Below are positions 9,708-17,865 of a DNA stretch of 64,000 nt, in pieces. The stretch is from NCBI GenBank assembly GCA_045123185.1, contig JBGVIL010000020.1, forward strand, positions 1 to 64,000, written 5' to 3'. The notes below the pieces were generated by a model, which had not been told where the DNA came from, ran no database searches, and was given only the letters and a program-made list of their open reading frames with translations. How positions within the stretch are numbered: the first letter of the stretch is position 1; each line of letters begins with the position of its first letter. This DNA comes from UBA1231 sp045123185 (lineage in GTDB: Bacteria; Bacillota_I; Bacilli_A; ML615J-28; CAG-313). A program made the translations under genes and the position numbers.

Positions 9708-10302
9708 TTATAATAACATATCTTCAAAAAATTCACTACAAAATATAATATCTACTTCATCTTTTGATAAATAGTTTTTTAGCTATTTCAGCAGCTTCTT
9801 TTGTTTGATAATCCCCATCAAATGAAGTCAAACCCATAAAGTCTTTTTTTGCATTTGCTCTTTCTACTATTATCTCAGGAGCGGTATGACCATGAGTTGC
9901 CCAGTGCATTTTGTTTTGTACAGTTTTAAAAACTCTTGTGATACTTCAAGTTTAGAATCATAATCAATTGACGTTGCAAATATATCAAGAATTTGTCTCC
10001 AAAATACTCTCTCGCTTGATCTAATATCTCTGATTCTTGCAAGTAATTCTTTAAAGTATCTTCCTCCACCAGCACGTTTTAATAAATCATCGTTTATTGC
10101 AAATCCTTTAACCATATATTCTTCTAAAGTTGTTGTCGCCCATTTTCTAAAGTTAGTTACAATGTTACTTCTTACTCAATATCCAATAGCAATAATCGTT
10201 TTTAGATTATAATACTTTATATTATATGTTTTTCCGTTACTAGCAAACTGTTCGGAAATTCCGAACAACTGAATTGAATCTGTTCGTTTAAAACTATATC
10301 TT
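9708..10302 (-). pseudogene. Decayed RhuM-family gene
   Basis: Joining frames recovers a RhuM-like protein: NSVVRNFRT, ASNGKTYNIKYYNLKTIIAIGY, NFRKWATTTLEEYMVKGF, YFKELLARIRDIRSSER, NKMHWATHGHTAPEII, and the end EFFEDMLL. The reading is broken by a frameshift near 10238, an in-frame TGA near 10175 (where relatives have Arg after Gly-Tyr), a frameshift near 9915 and another near 9770. The N-terminal part before NSVV is missing. RhuM-type proteins often lie in mobile or restriction islands. This copy cannot make a full protein, although an 81-residue internal piece stays open at 9870-10115. Confidence 0.85.
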
Positions 10303-10375
10303 TATTTTATACTTAATGTTTAACTGCTACCATATCTATGTTTCTATAATGTGTGTGGGACTATAAGTCACATTC

Positions 10376-11629
10376 CTATAAATCCATACTATAAATGTTT
10401 GATAAAAATTCAACAATTCCAATTGAAGTTATGCCATATTCATCATGCATAACTTTAATTGGATCTCTTACAACAATTATCTTTTTAAACGAATCATCTA
10501 TATTAATAAGCGATCTTCTTTCTTGTTCAACTTTTGATTCATCATATAATTTATAAGCTGATTGAATATAATATTTTTTACTTCCTTTTGTTGCAACAAA
10601 ATCCACTTCTAATTGTGTTCTTATTGATACATTATTTTCATTTTTAGAATTAATAACAACTACTCCAACATTAACTGAATATCCACGATATACTAATTCG
10701 TTATAAATAATATTCTCCATAACGTGACCAAAATCTGATTGTAAAAAATCTAATTTTGCATTTCTTAATCCTGGATCAATAAAATAATACTTTTTAGATG
10801 CAGCAATATTTTTTCTACCCTTAATATCATATCTTTCTGCCTTTTTTATAATATATGATTCTTCTAAATATTTTAAATAATCATCGATAGTATTTACGCT
10901 TATTGTTTTATCGACAATACTTTGATATGTATTTGCAATTCTATTTGAATTTATTAAACTACCAATTGAAGATGCTAAAACTCTTATTAATTCGTCTATT
11001 TTACGAGAATCTTTAATTTTATGACGTTCTACAATATCTGTTAAATAGGTCATTTGAAACAAATTTTTAAGATAGTCTTCTTTTTTATCGTCAGTTTTAT
11101 AAACTAAAGAAAGTGGCATACCACCATGAAGCATATATTCGTTAAATGCTTCTTCTAAAGTACCAGAATAAACGGATGTAAACTCAGAAAAAGAAAGTGG
11201 CAACACATGAATCTCGTCTCCTCTACCTTTAAATTCAGTAGCAATATCTGATGATAAAAACTTTGAATTACTTCCAGTAACATATACATCAACATTACTA
11301 ATATGCAATAAACTATTTAAAACATCTTCAAATTCTGGAACTATTTGAATTTCATCTAATAAAATATAATAAGTTTCATTATCTAAAATTCTATCTTTTA
11401 AATGTTTTAATAATTCATCTGGATCTCTTAATTTTTTGTTAGCCCGATCATCTAATGCTATTTTTATAATATGATTATTATCAATATTATTATCTTTTAA
11501 ATATTCATCAAATAAATTAAATAATAAAAAGGATTTTCCGCATCTTCTAATTCCTGTAACGACTTTGATTAATCCATTATTCATTGAATCAATTAATTTA
11601 TTTAAATAGATATCTCTTTTAATAATCAT
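10376..11629 (-). CDS. AAA_14/DUF4143 family ATPase
   Basis: A 417-residue ATP-binding protein. The Walker A motif is GIRRCGKS near residue 26-33, and the Walker B region is YILLDEIQ near 106-113. The C-terminal third matches the DUF4143 type: LDFLQSDFGHVMENIIYNELVYRGY followed by the nuclease-like VDFVATKGSKKYYIQ, in which D and K resemble a restriction-endonuclease fold. The family is common in gut bacteria, frequently on islands, and its role is mostly unknown. The start is set by GGAGGTATTGCT before the ATG. It sits between the broken RhuM gene and the Fic gene, in an accessory region. It is probably intact. Confidence 0.85.
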   Translation of the reverse strand: MIIKRDIYLNKLIDSMNNGLIKVVTGIRRCGKSFLLFNLFDEYLKDNNIDNNHIIKIALDDRANKKLRDPDELLKHLKDRILDNETYYILLDEIQIVPEFEDVLNSLLHISNVDVYVTGSNSKFLSSDIATEFKGRGDEIHVLPLSFSEFTSVYSGTLEEAFNEYMLHGGMPLSLVYKTDDKKEDYLKNLFQMTYLTDIVERHKIKDSRKIDELIRVLASSIGSLINSNRIANTYQSIVDKTISVNTIDDYLKYLEESYIIKKAERYDIKGRKNIAASKKYYFIDPGLRNAKLDFLQSDFGHVMENIIYNELVYRGYSVNVGVVVINSKNENNVSIRTQLEVDFVATKGSKKYYIQSAYKLYDESKVEQERRSLINIDDSFKKIIVVRDPIKVMHDEYGITSIGIVEFLSNIYSMDL

Positions 11630-11766
11630 AGCAATACCTCCAAATAATTACAATTATATTATACCCTATTTCAGAATATAAATCAATTAATTTATTATGT
11701 TTTTTTGCGTATTTACGCATTTTTTTGCAGTATAAAATGTAGATTAACTAGTTTTTGAGAAAAGAA

Positions 11767-11794
11767 GTCAGTTTACCTTTTTGGTTAACTGACT
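11767..11794 (-). terminator. Hairpin downstream of fic
   Basis: AGTCAGTT and AACTGACT (8-bp stem, extended by ACC/GGT) face each other. The minus-strand copy is followed by TCTTTTCTC. It would end transcription from the Fic region and the gene remnant next to it. Confidence 0.55.
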
Positions 11795-11796
11795 AA

Positions 11797-11960
11797 ACTA
11801 TTTATTTAATAATTCATTAATTATTTCTAAATGCCCTTTAGTATCTCCTCGTTAAGTCTTTTCTTTTTTATATTCATTACCTTCTACAAGAATTGATGTA
11901 TATTCTTCATAATCTTTTAATTCATCAAATGCTTTTGCATATTTAATAGTTTCTTGCTAA
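11797..11960 (-). pseudogene. Short coding remnant, family unknown
   Basis: Between the AAA ATPase and fic, the minus strand reads ETIKYAKAFDELKDYEEYTS..., then EGNEYKKEKT, then an in-frame TAA, then RGDTKGHLEIINELLNK and a stop. The amphipathic composition and the in-frame stop suggest the C-terminal end of a lost gene. I cannot name the family. The other part of this 350-bp gap (11640-11766) contains only AT-rich sequence and a possible promoter for the ATPase. Confidence 0.35.
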
Positions 11961-11979
11961 TGTTTATTATTCTAAATTA

Positions 11980-13032
11980 TCAAACCACTGTATAAGTTCT
12001 TATTCTTTTATTAACCATATTAGGTTTTAAATAACCATTTTCACATAGTTCTATACACCAGTTAATAATTGTTCTGTTAGAGACATTAAATATAGGTGCA
12101 AGTTCTATAGGAGAAAATTCTAATATTTGTTCATCTTTTAAATAATTAAGTAAATTTTTAGCTTTTATAGATAATTGATTAAATCTTTGCTTTTCATTAT
12201 CATTAACTGATGAAGTGGCAATTTTTAATACTTTTTCTGAATACAAAATAAATACTTTAACAAAGTAATTTATCCATATTTCAGGATGTGGAGGATTATC
12301 TCTACCTTCATAATAAAGTACAGGTAAGCCCATTTGTAAAGATGAATAATATTCTTCTAAATCATAAGAAAAATATTCATCTAATGAGCCTATTTCTTTA
12401 AAACCATATCCATAATATGAAAGAATATAGTTTAACATTATTCTAGCTGTTCTTCCATTTCCATCTTCAAATGGATGGATAGTTACTAATTGATAATGCA
12501 AAATAGCTGATTTAATAATAGGATGATCATCTGAATTATTTATATAATCTTCTAGTTCTTTTAAAAGTAGAGGAATATCCACATATTCTGGCGGTATAAA
12601 TTCAGGTCTACCAGTTTTACTATCATATACCGCAAATAAAATACCTGGCGGCATAGGTCCTCTTATTCCTATTTTGCTTTTATCTTCTCCTGATACTATT
12701 TGTTTTTGAACTTTTAATAATAAATCTATAGAAAAAGGAGTTTTGATTTCTAATTCTTTAGATAAAAGTTCCAATGCTAAATAATAATTTCTTACCTCTT
12801 GTTCTGGTTTTAGAAAATGTCTGTTTTTACTTTCAATAGCTCTTTCTGCTTGCTCATATGAAAGAGGATTTCCTTCTATAGCATTTGATGCATAAGAACT
12901 TCTTTTTCTAGTGTTTTTTCTAAATTTATTAGATAACCCAACAGAAACTTTTGTATTTTCTAAAATCGTTTTATTTTGTTCAATTTTAATTAAAGAATTT
13001 AATAATTGATTATTTAATGTAATTTTAATCAT
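11980..13032 (-). CDS. Fic domain protein, self-inhibited class
   Basis: A 350-residue Fic protein with the full catalytic loop HPFEDGNGRTAR near residues 186-197. It therefore probably transfers AMP from ATP to a protein side chain. The N-terminal helix carries the inhibitory motif S-x-x-x-E-G (SNAIEG), whose glutamate normally blocks ATP binding, so this is a class II Fic. A winged-helix-like C-terminus (residues about 285-350) could bind DNA. I chose the ATG at 13032 because GGGTGAT lies 4-5 nt before it. A promoter (TGATATAAT, 13054-13049) lies just upstream behind a run of TAGTGAAA direct repeats. A tandem RNA element with a terminator lies further upstream; whether it controls fic is unknown. 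Confidence 0.88.
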   Translation of the reverse strand: MIKITLNNQLLNSLIKIEQNKTILENTKVSVGLSNKFRKNTRKRSSYASNAIEGNPLSYEQAERAIESKNRHFLKPEQEVRNYYLALELLSKELEIKTPFSIDLLLKVQKQIVSGEDKSKIGIRGPMPPGILFAVYDSKTGRPEFIPPEYVDIPLLLKELEDYINNSDDHPIIKSAILHYQLVTIHPFEDGNGRTARIMLNYILSYYGYGFKEIGSLDEYFSYDLEEYYSSLQMGLPVLYYEGRDNPPHPEIWINYFVKVFILYSEKVLKIATSSVNDNEKQRFNQLSIKAKNLLNYLKDEQILEFSPIELAPIFNVSNRTIINWCIELCENGYLKPNMVNKRIRTYTVV

Positions 13033-13123
13033 AATATCACCCATATATATTATATCACAATTTCATTATTATTTCACTATTTTTTCACTATTTTTTTCAA
13101 AATATTTCTATAGTTCTCCTTTC

Positions 13124-13151
13124 TTGTAAGAAAAATACCTTGCTTAACGCA
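13124..13151 (-). terminator. Terminator of the tandem RNA element
   Basis: On the minus strand a stem of AATACCTTGC pairs with GCAAGGTATT around a 4-nt loop and is followed by TTTTTC. It lies 16 nt downstream of the second 44-nt repeat. A strong ribosome site (AAAGGAG, 13123-13117) follows but has no usable start codon behind it. Confidence 0.85.
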
Positions 13152-13255
13152 AGGTATTTAATCTTCCTTTGGGATTTCTTTTTTCAGTGTGACCCTCACA
13201 CTGTATCATCAAATGGGATTTCTTTTTGTGGTGCTACCCTCGCACCAATTCATCA
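13124..13255 (-). ncRNA. Tandem 44-nt pseudoknot-like RNA (type III antitoxin-like)
   Basis: Two head-to-tail 44-nt units (13255-13212 and 13211-13168, minus strand) share TGATGA, a 6-bp stem, the loop GAGGGT plus one base, and an A-rich tail ending in GAAATCCC. The stems differ (TGGTGC/GCACCA versus CAGTGT/ACACTG), but all three changed positions are compensated, so the hairpin is under selection. The GGG loop can pair with the CCC of the tail to make an H-type pseudoknot with an A-rich connector. A TATAAT box (13266-13261) puts the transcript start at the first base of unit 1. A terminator closes the RNA after unit 2. Promoter, short tandem pseudoknots, terminator and ribosome site match ToxI/CptI antitoxin loci. 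No ToxN-type gene follows; fic does. A tandem riboswitch is the main alternative. Confidence 0.6.
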
Positions 13256-13260
13256 CTAGT

Positions 13261-13266
13261 ATTATA
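13261..13266 (-). promoter_or_regulatory. -10 box of the tandem RNA
   Basis: TATAAT in the context GTGTATAATACTAG lies 6-7 nt before the first repeat unit. The -35 region is weak (TTTCCT at about 17 nt). Confidence 0.55.
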
Positions 13267-13373
13267 CACTAATATTAAAATAAAGGAAATACTTTTCATT
13301 ATTTTTAAGAAGATATAGGAATTGCTACACTAATATTATATGTATATTTTGAATACTGATTACATATATAAGT

Positions 13374-13862
13374 TTAAAAAGGTAATTTGTGTTGGTTAAA
13401 CTCTTCTTCACCTATATATTTTATAATGAGACTTTTCCATACATCTTCTTTTAATGTACCATGAAAACAATTTAAAAAACCATTTGAATCATAAGTATAA
13501 CTTGAACCTGCATTAGAAACTAGTTGATATACACCAGAATCATACATTATTTTAATGACATATCCGTATAAATAAAAATTCGGATCATTAGCAGCAATTA
13601 TTAATAAAGTTGATTTAAAATCTAGATTTTCTAAATCCTTTATTACTTCTTCAAATAATGATCTATCTAGTATTTTTATAGGTAGCGCAGTAGCAGGTAA
13701 ATTGTCCAACGGTGCATCATATGAAACATCAACAAAATACACTTCAATTGATAAAATATTTTCAATATTATCCACTCTTTCAAACTTTTCATGAAATGTT
13801 ACACATCCGGTAGTACATATCAATAATGTCAATAACATAATAAAATATATCAACTTTTTCAT
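13374..13862 (-). CDS. Small lipoprotein, function unknown
   Basis: A 162-residue protein with a signal sequence and the lipobox LLICTTGC, so it is probably anchored to the outer face of the membrane. The mature part is a small mixed alpha/beta domain without a family I recognise. It has a good ribosome site (GGAGGGACTT before the ATG). It is the first gene of a series of small envelope genes (13.4-19 kb), each with its own promoter. The promoter is TGGTATAAT near 13957-13949. Nothing suggests an enzyme. Confidence 0.75.
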   Translation of the reverse strand: MKKLIYFIMLLTLLICTTGCVTFHEKFERVDNIENILSIEVYFVDVSYDAPLDNLPATALPIKILDRSLFEEVIKDLENLDFKSTLLIIAANDPNFYLYGYVIKIMYDSGVYQLVSNAGSSYTYDSNGFLNCFHGTLKEDVWKSLIIKYIGEEEFNQHKLPF

Positions 13863-13948
13863 AAGTCCCTCCTATTAAATCTATTTGTTTGATATTTAAT
13901 AGTCTCAATTTAATTTTTAGTTTTCTATCTCACTAAGTCCAATGACTA

Positions 13949-13957
13949 ATTATACCA
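13949..13957 (-). promoter_or_regulatory. Extended -10 promoter of the 13374 lipoprotein
   Basis: TGGTATAAT is preceded by a conserved stretch (TTTGTAGTAAATTTTT) that recurs before the genes at 14970 and 17866. The -35 element is weak, so the extended -10 probably carries recognition. Confidence 0.55.
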
Positions 13958-13983
13958 TACTACAGAAAAATTTACTACAAAAA

Positions 13984-14014
13984 TAAAAACTGGCTTGTTT
14001 TTTCAACAAACCAG
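13984..14014 (-). terminator. Terminator between 14133 gene and 13374 gene
   Basis: CTGGTTTGTTG and the matching CAAGCCAG form a hairpin followed by TTTTTATTTTTG on the minus strand. An almost identical copy occurs at 17615-17639. The stretch from 14015 to 14132 holds two short direct repeats (AATGGGT, then CAA and T-rich) and nothing coding. Confidence 0.75.
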
Positions 14015-14132
14015 ACTAGCATATTATTATAAAAGGGCAACGAAAAGGATACAAAATCCTAATGGGTTCAATTTTAACGAATGGGTGCAAAATTTATATC
14101 CTTACTGATATTGTTTTGTAAAAAACAAGCAC

Positions 14133-14678
14133 TCAATCAACATGCATTCGATATGAATTGATTATGTCAATGACGACTTCTTTCTCTTCCTTAAGAAAAA
14201 GTGACGGGATAGCAATATCTCCGGATTCAGGAATCTTCTCTTTAGCCTTATAGTTTCTTTCAATTTGTGCTTCGCTTAAGTATTTGGATGGATCCTTTAA
14301 AAATATGAAAATTATATATTGATCATTAGGGTATTCCTTAAATGATACTTTTTCGATATCTTCGTATTGAATTGTGGTGTTCAAATCCTTATGAATATTT
14401 AAGTAGATTCCGTCTTCCGAAATCTTAAGCATCAACTCTCCTTTGAAAAGTTGTTTGACAGACTTAAATAACAAAAATGCCATTAGTGGAATACATAATA
14501 TACAAATAATTCTAACAATCCAATACATAGTTGTTTCCGTGCCCGCACCAATATCAACGCCTAATTCTCTAACGTCGAACAAACCACACAAAACAACCAT
14601 TGCTAAAGCACATGTGAAACCTATTGTTGGTTGAATTGCCTCTTTTTTTGTCTTTTCGCTTATTATTTGTTTCTTCAT
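14133..14678 (-). CDS. Two-TM membrane protein with PH-like domain (STM3941-like)
   Basis: 181 residues. Two hydrophobic helices near residues 18-37 and 50-70 are followed by a PH-like beta domain: LMLKISEDGIYL, IQYEDIEKVSF, YIIFIFLKDPSKYL and the end VIDIINSYR. This layout is common in small membrane proteins of unknown role and in polymorphic-toxin immunity genes. The ATG at 14678 follows GGAGGATAAAA; the longer frame upstream lacks a ribosome site. It stands alone between terminators. Immunity is an inference from architecture and from similar genes after Rhs tails at 40-42 kb. Confidence 0.78.
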   Translation of the reverse strand: MKKQIISEKTKKEAIQPTIGFTCALAMVVLCGLFDVRELGVDIGAGTETTMYWIVRIICILCIPLMAFLLFKSVKQLFKGELMLKISEDGIYLNIHKDLNTTIQYEDIEKVSFKEYPNDQYIIFIFLKDPSKYLSEAQIERNYKAKEKIPESGDIAIPSLFLKEEKEVVIDIINSYRMHVD

Positions 14679-14747
14679 TTTTATCCTCCAAGGAATCTTA
14701 TCTACTCTAAATAATTTTATCACAACCATAAATAAAAAACAATAAAA

Positions 14748-14788
14748 AACGCAGAATTGGCACAAATAATTGTATCCTATTCTGCGTT
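14748..14788. terminator. Terminator-like hairpin upstream of 14133 gene
   Basis: AACGCAGAAT pairs with ATTCTGCGTT around a 21-nt loop, followed on the minus strand by TTTTTTATTG. It closes transcription coming from the 14970 gene. Confidence 0.65.
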
Positions 14789-14789
14789 A

Positions 14790-14937
14790 TTATTTGGTGG
14801 ACTAGGCGGTTACTTGTCTTTACCTACGTCACTTTCATTATAGTTACAAATAAAATCCCGGTTTCTATATAAAACCGGGATTTTTAAACTATTGAAACGG
14901 GATTACTTTAGCAAAGTACCAAAAATTATAAAATTAA
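14790..14937 (-). repeat. Intergenic repeat block, copy 1
   Basis: The plus strand reads GGTGGACTAGG, CTTGTCT..ACC.ACGTC, a hairpin (AAATCCCGG / CCGGGATTT at 14853-14884), then ACTATTGAAACGGGATTACT and TTAGCAAAGTAC. The same order recurs at 15914-16075 and 17643-17815. The hairpin is a terminator for the 14970 gene on the minus strand. The origin of the conserved block is unknown. Confidence 0.7.
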
Positions 14938-14969
14938 ATTTCACAAGTTAAAGTTTGTTATTCTCCTTT

Positions 14970-15755
14970 TTAAAACCAATATTTATTCATTCCGTCGATA
15001 AGTTCGTTATCTATAGGTTCATCTACATTGTTTGGTATAATTGCATCAATACCACAATGAGGACATAATGCTGTATTTTCACCCTCTAAATATTTTACAA
15101 CTTCTTTACTTTCAAATTGCTTTTTACAATAAAAACAGTAACAATATTCTGATTCTTTAATTAATTCTTTATTATTGCTAGCATATGCATGTAATTTTTT
15201 AAATTTTAATCTTTCCTCATTTGAATATGTTTGATGCATTCTTAATCGGTGTTTTCCATAATAACTTCTTATCGCCATAAAAATTATAATACCACTACTT
15301 AACAAATAAATTATCAAACAAAATAAAACTTCTTCCTTGCTTTTATCAGTTTTAAATATAAAATACAATAGCATAAAAATTGTTAAAAATAGAATAGGTA
15401 TTATTATATTTCTTACTAAAATCCATTTACTATGTTTAATTTTATCAATATTATAATTATTTTTTATTTCGCGTTCTGATAAAACTTTTTTCTTTAATTT
15501 CTTTTGTATGCGTTCTATAATGCATTGCTCATCATATGATATTTTTTTATTACATTTTTCACACTTAAATTCGTAATCATAAACATCATAATCACATCTA
15601 GGAAATGTACCATAATCTCGATATTGATAATAGTCTTTATCATCTTTAGATACCACTCTATGCGTTTTTGATTTTACTAACTTGGCACCGCAATGAGAAC
15701 AATAATATTTTTTAAAGACCATTCCTGCAGGTATTGAACAACTTTTTCCTTTCAT
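14970..15755 (-). CDS. Membrane protein with terminal zinc ribbons
   Basis: 261 residues. Two zinc-ribbon modules (YYCSHCGAK...KCEKCNK) occupy the first 75 residues, two hydrophobic helices span about 115-170, and a C-terminal ribbon (YCFYCKKQ...ALCPHCGID) ends with the acidic tail seen in many small bacterial CPHCGID proteins. Metal binding is likely, but no enzyme motif is visible. The ATG at 15755 has a good ribosome site (AAGGAGAG). It has its own promoter at 15855-15847 and a repeat-block terminator downstream. Function unknown. Confidence 0.75.
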   Translation of the reverse strand: MKGKSCSIPAGMVFKKYYCSHCGAKLVKSKTHRVVSKDDKDYYQYRDYGTFPRCDYDVYDYEFKCEKCNKKISYDEQCIIERIQKKLKKKVLSEREIKNNYNIDKIKHSKWILVRNIIIPILFLTIFMLLYFIFKTDKSKEEVLFCLIIYLLSSGIIIFMAIRSYYGKHRLRMHQTYSNEERLKFKKLHAYASNNKELIKESEYCYCFYCKKQFESKEVVKYLEGENTALCPHCGIDAIIPNNVDEPIDNELIDGMNKYWF

Positions 15756-15846
15756 TATTATCTCTCCTTATTTTATCTATCTCTATGAGTTTACATTATT
15801 TCAAATCTATTTTTAATTATTTCTCTGACTAATTCTTATATCTAAT

Positions 15847-15855
15847 TATACCACA
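15847..15855 (-). promoter_or_regulatory. Extended -10 promoter of the 14970 gene
   Basis: TGGTATAAT inside the conserved stretch TTTGTAGTAAATTTTT..GTGTGGTATAATTA, near-identical to the elements at 13949 and 18909. Confidence 0.55.
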
Positions 15856-15885
15856 CTATACAAAAATTTACTACAAAATAAAAAA

Positions 15886-15911
15886 GCCACTTCTTCTTTC
15901 AACAAAGTGGC
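15886..15911 (-). terminator. Terminator before the 14970 promoter
   Basis: GCCACTT pairs with AAGTGGC and a run of T follows on the minus strand. A near-identical copy is at 18950-18975. Confidence 0.8.
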
Positions 15912-15913
15912 GT

Positions 15914-16075
15914 GTATTCTAATGGTGGACTAGGGGATTACTTGTCTGTACCCACGTCATTTCTATTAAAATTGTAAATAAATCCCGGTTTCTATATAAA
16001 AACCGGGAATTTTAATTATTGAATCGGGATTACTTTAGCAAAGTACGAAAAATTGGGAAATTCATTTCCAAACTT
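15914..16075 (-). repeat. Intergenic repeat block, copy 2
   Basis: This has the same elements as copy 1: GGTGGACTAGGGG, TACCCACGTC, the CCCGG hairpin (15981-16013), ATTGAATCGGGATTACT, TTAGCAAAGTAC and a following GGAAATTCATTTCC palindrome. Together with the terminator on its left it separates the 16114 and 14970 genes. Confidence 0.7.
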
Positions 16076-16113
16076 TGAAACTTCAATTTCATCTAATATA
16101 TATTAATAATATT

Positions 16114-17133
16114 CTATTTTTTAATGAAAAATATATTTTCTTCATACTTATTATAGTATTCTACTTGCTTTAAAAACTCATTAATTTCATTTTTAGTTGG
16201 TTCACTTTTCTTTGTATTGAAGAAATATAATGTACTTTCATCAATATTAAATAGTTTAGTTACCTCATCATCATATATATTAATTACTGCTTTTTTATTA
16301 TTTATTTGATAAATTAAATATATTGCTCCATCATCTTTTACACAATCATCATATATTACTTTTAATTCATTTTCTGAAACAGTATCAGCTAATACATCAA
16401 AAAATATTTCTCCATACTTATCATTTTCTACTAATTCTAAACCAGATGTATATGTTCTGTTATTTTTAACATATATAGTATCTTTAAATAATTTATATAT
16501 TTCTTCTTTAGGTTTATCTAATTTTGTTACTTTAGGAGAAAACTCAAATTGTTTTATAACCTCTTCTACTTGTTCATCTGTTAATCCATATTTTTCTTTA
16601 TTTTCTTCAACATATTTTCTTATGTTTTTTACAGGTTTATTTTTATACATTAAAATAATACCAACAATAATTAATGTAATAAATGCTACTATAGTTCCAG
16701 TAATTCCAAATATATATACTTCTGGAATAAATTCTTCTTTATATTGCTCTAAAGAAAATATTAATTTCCCGTTATGCTCAAAATTTACAATTTCATGATA
16801 AGATCCACGAATCCATAAATTATCTGCATAGTAAATTTTTATATAATCTCGCTCTTTAAAATCATGTTCTCTTACATATTTAGCATGTATGTAAAACTCT
16901 TTATCACAATCTTTAATTAAAAAATCATAATTTGTCTTTTTACCTTTTGGGGGTTGAACTCTAATAACTTCTCCCTCAATATAATTAATTTCATTTAACT
17001 CACTATTTATAATTTTATTTTGATTATAAAAATCAAAAGGTAAAAACATTAAAAAGAATAAAACAAGAAATGCAAATAAAAAACAAACAAACGAACTTGT
17101 ATGATTAATTAAAAAGTTATCAATTTTATTCAC
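16114..17133 (-). CDS. Two-TM membrane protein, function unknown
   Basis: 339 residues. The first hydrophobic helix is near 15-33, then comes an extracytoplasmic beta domain (about 40-135, including GEVIRVQPPKGKK), a second helix near 138-162, and a hydrophilic cytoplasmic C-terminus of about 175 residues with a predicted helical start (NIRKYVEENKEKYGLT). No catalytic motif is visible. The start is a GTG at 17133 behind GGAGCGTC. It lies 12 nt downstream of the 17146 gene, so the two form an operon. This pair could be linked to cell-surface immunity, as inferred for its neighbours. Confidence 0.72.
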   Translation of the reverse strand: MNKIDNFLINHTSSFVCFLFAFLVLFFLMFLPFDFYNQNKIINSELNEINYIEGEVIRVQPPKGKKTNYDFLIKDCDKEFYIHAKYVREHDFKERDYIKIYYADNLWIRGSYHEIVNFEHNGKLIFSLEQYKEEFIPEVYIFGITGTIVAFITLIIVGIILMYKNKPVKNIRKYVEENKEKYGLTDEQVEEVIKQFEFSPKVTKLDKPKEEIYKLFKDTIYVKNNRTYTSGLELVENDKYGEIFFDVLADTVSENELKVIYDDCVKDDGAIYLIYQINNKKAVINIYDDEVTKLFNIDESTLYFFNTKKSEPTKNEINEFLKQVEYYNKYEENIFFIKK

Positions 17134-17145
17134 TTTTGACGCTCC

Positions 17146-17553
17146 TTATTTTTTTATTAATTTATAAATCTTTTTAATAATTTCTTTATTTTTATCTTCA
17201 TTAGGTAATTTTGATAAAAAATCAATATACCCTGCTCTTTGTATACTTTTTCCATTATATGATATTACAATATAACCGTTTCTACCTAGATTTAAGGATT
17301 CTATATTTTCAATTAAAATTACCTTTTTTGAAAATTCAATGAATATTATTTTATCCTCTTCAATGATAACACCTCTACAATTAACCCAAATAACAATTAA
17401 TATAAATAAAATGCTTATTACTATTATACCAAATAAAGCATATATATTAAAACTGTATATAAGCCCTATAACAAAAGCAGGTATTGTTAATAAGAGAAAA
17501 AAGCTCAATATTCTAGTAATTTTAGAATGAAATTTAATAACTTCTCTTTTCAT
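17146..17553 (-). CDS. Small two-TM protein with PH-like domain
   Basis: 135 residues with two membrane helices near 13-35 and 38-57 and a short PH-like beta domain (GVIIEEDKIIFIEFSK, ILIENIESLNLG, YIVISYNGKSI). The architecture is close to the 41885-42307 protein that follows an Rhs tail. The ATG at 17553 is preferred because GGAAGTGATAAAA precedes it; the GTG at 17562 lies inside that site. A promoter (TGTGGTATAAT) lies just upstream near 17575. Role unknown; an immunity-type protein is a reasonable guess. Confidence 0.7.
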   Translation of the reverse strand: MKREVIKFHSKITRILSFFLLLTIPAFVIGLIYSFNIYALFGIIVISILFILIVIWVNCRGVIIEEDKIIFIEFSKKVILIENIESLNLGRNGYIVISYNGKSIQRAGYIDFLSKLPNEDKNKEIIKKIYKLIKK

Positions 17554-17614
17554 TTTTATCACTTCCAGAATTGATTATACCACATACAACACAAATTTGC
17601 TACAAAATTAAAAA

Positions 17615-17639
17615 CTGGCTTGTTTTTTCAACAAACCAG
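17615..17639 (-). terminator. Terminator before the 17146 promoter
   Basis: CTGGTTTG and CAAGCCAG form a hairpin with a T run on the minus strand. It duplicates the one at 13990-14014. Confidence 0.75.
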
Positions 17640-17642
17640 ACT

Positions 17643-17815
17643 AGCATATTATTGGTGGACTAGGGGCGTACCCTACGATACCCGTGTCCGCAACCATAAA
17701 AAATCAATAAAATCCCGTAATTTTTAAATTTTACGGGATTTTTAAACTATTGAAACGGGATTATTTTAGCAAATTACGGAAAATTGGAAAATTCATTTCC
17801 GCATTCTGAAGATTC
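17643..17815 (-). repeat. Intergenic repeat block, copy 3
   Basis: It begins with TTGGTGGACTAGGGG, has a diverged middle (TACCCTACGATACCCGTG), the hairpin AAATCCCGTAA / TTACGGGATTT (17710-17743), then ACTATTGAAACGGGATTA, TTAGCAAATTACGG and GGAAAATTCATTTCC. The hairpin stem differs from copies 1 and 2 with pairing kept, which supports terminator function for the 17866 gene. Confidence 0.7.
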
Positions 17816-17865
17816 ATATTTTTCATTATTATTACATTGTTCCTTTATATTGGTAATATAAAACA

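Noticed and set aside
9870..10115. Separate 81-residue gene
   Set aside because: It is the longest open piece of the broken RhuM gene and shows no ribosome site.
10174..10176. TGA read as tryptophan (Mollicutes code)
   Set aside because: The in-frame TGA is in a gene with several frameshifts, relatives have Arg there, and intact genes use TGG for Trp and TGA as stop.
13124..13266. Tandem RNA as a known riboswitch (preQ1-I, guanidine-II or T-box)
   Set aside because: The A-rich H-type pseudoknot resembles preQ1-I and the tandem hairpins resemble guanidine-II, but the conserved loop bases (CUA / ACGR) are absent. The GGGT..CCC pairing recalls a T-box only superficially, and no specifier stem is present.
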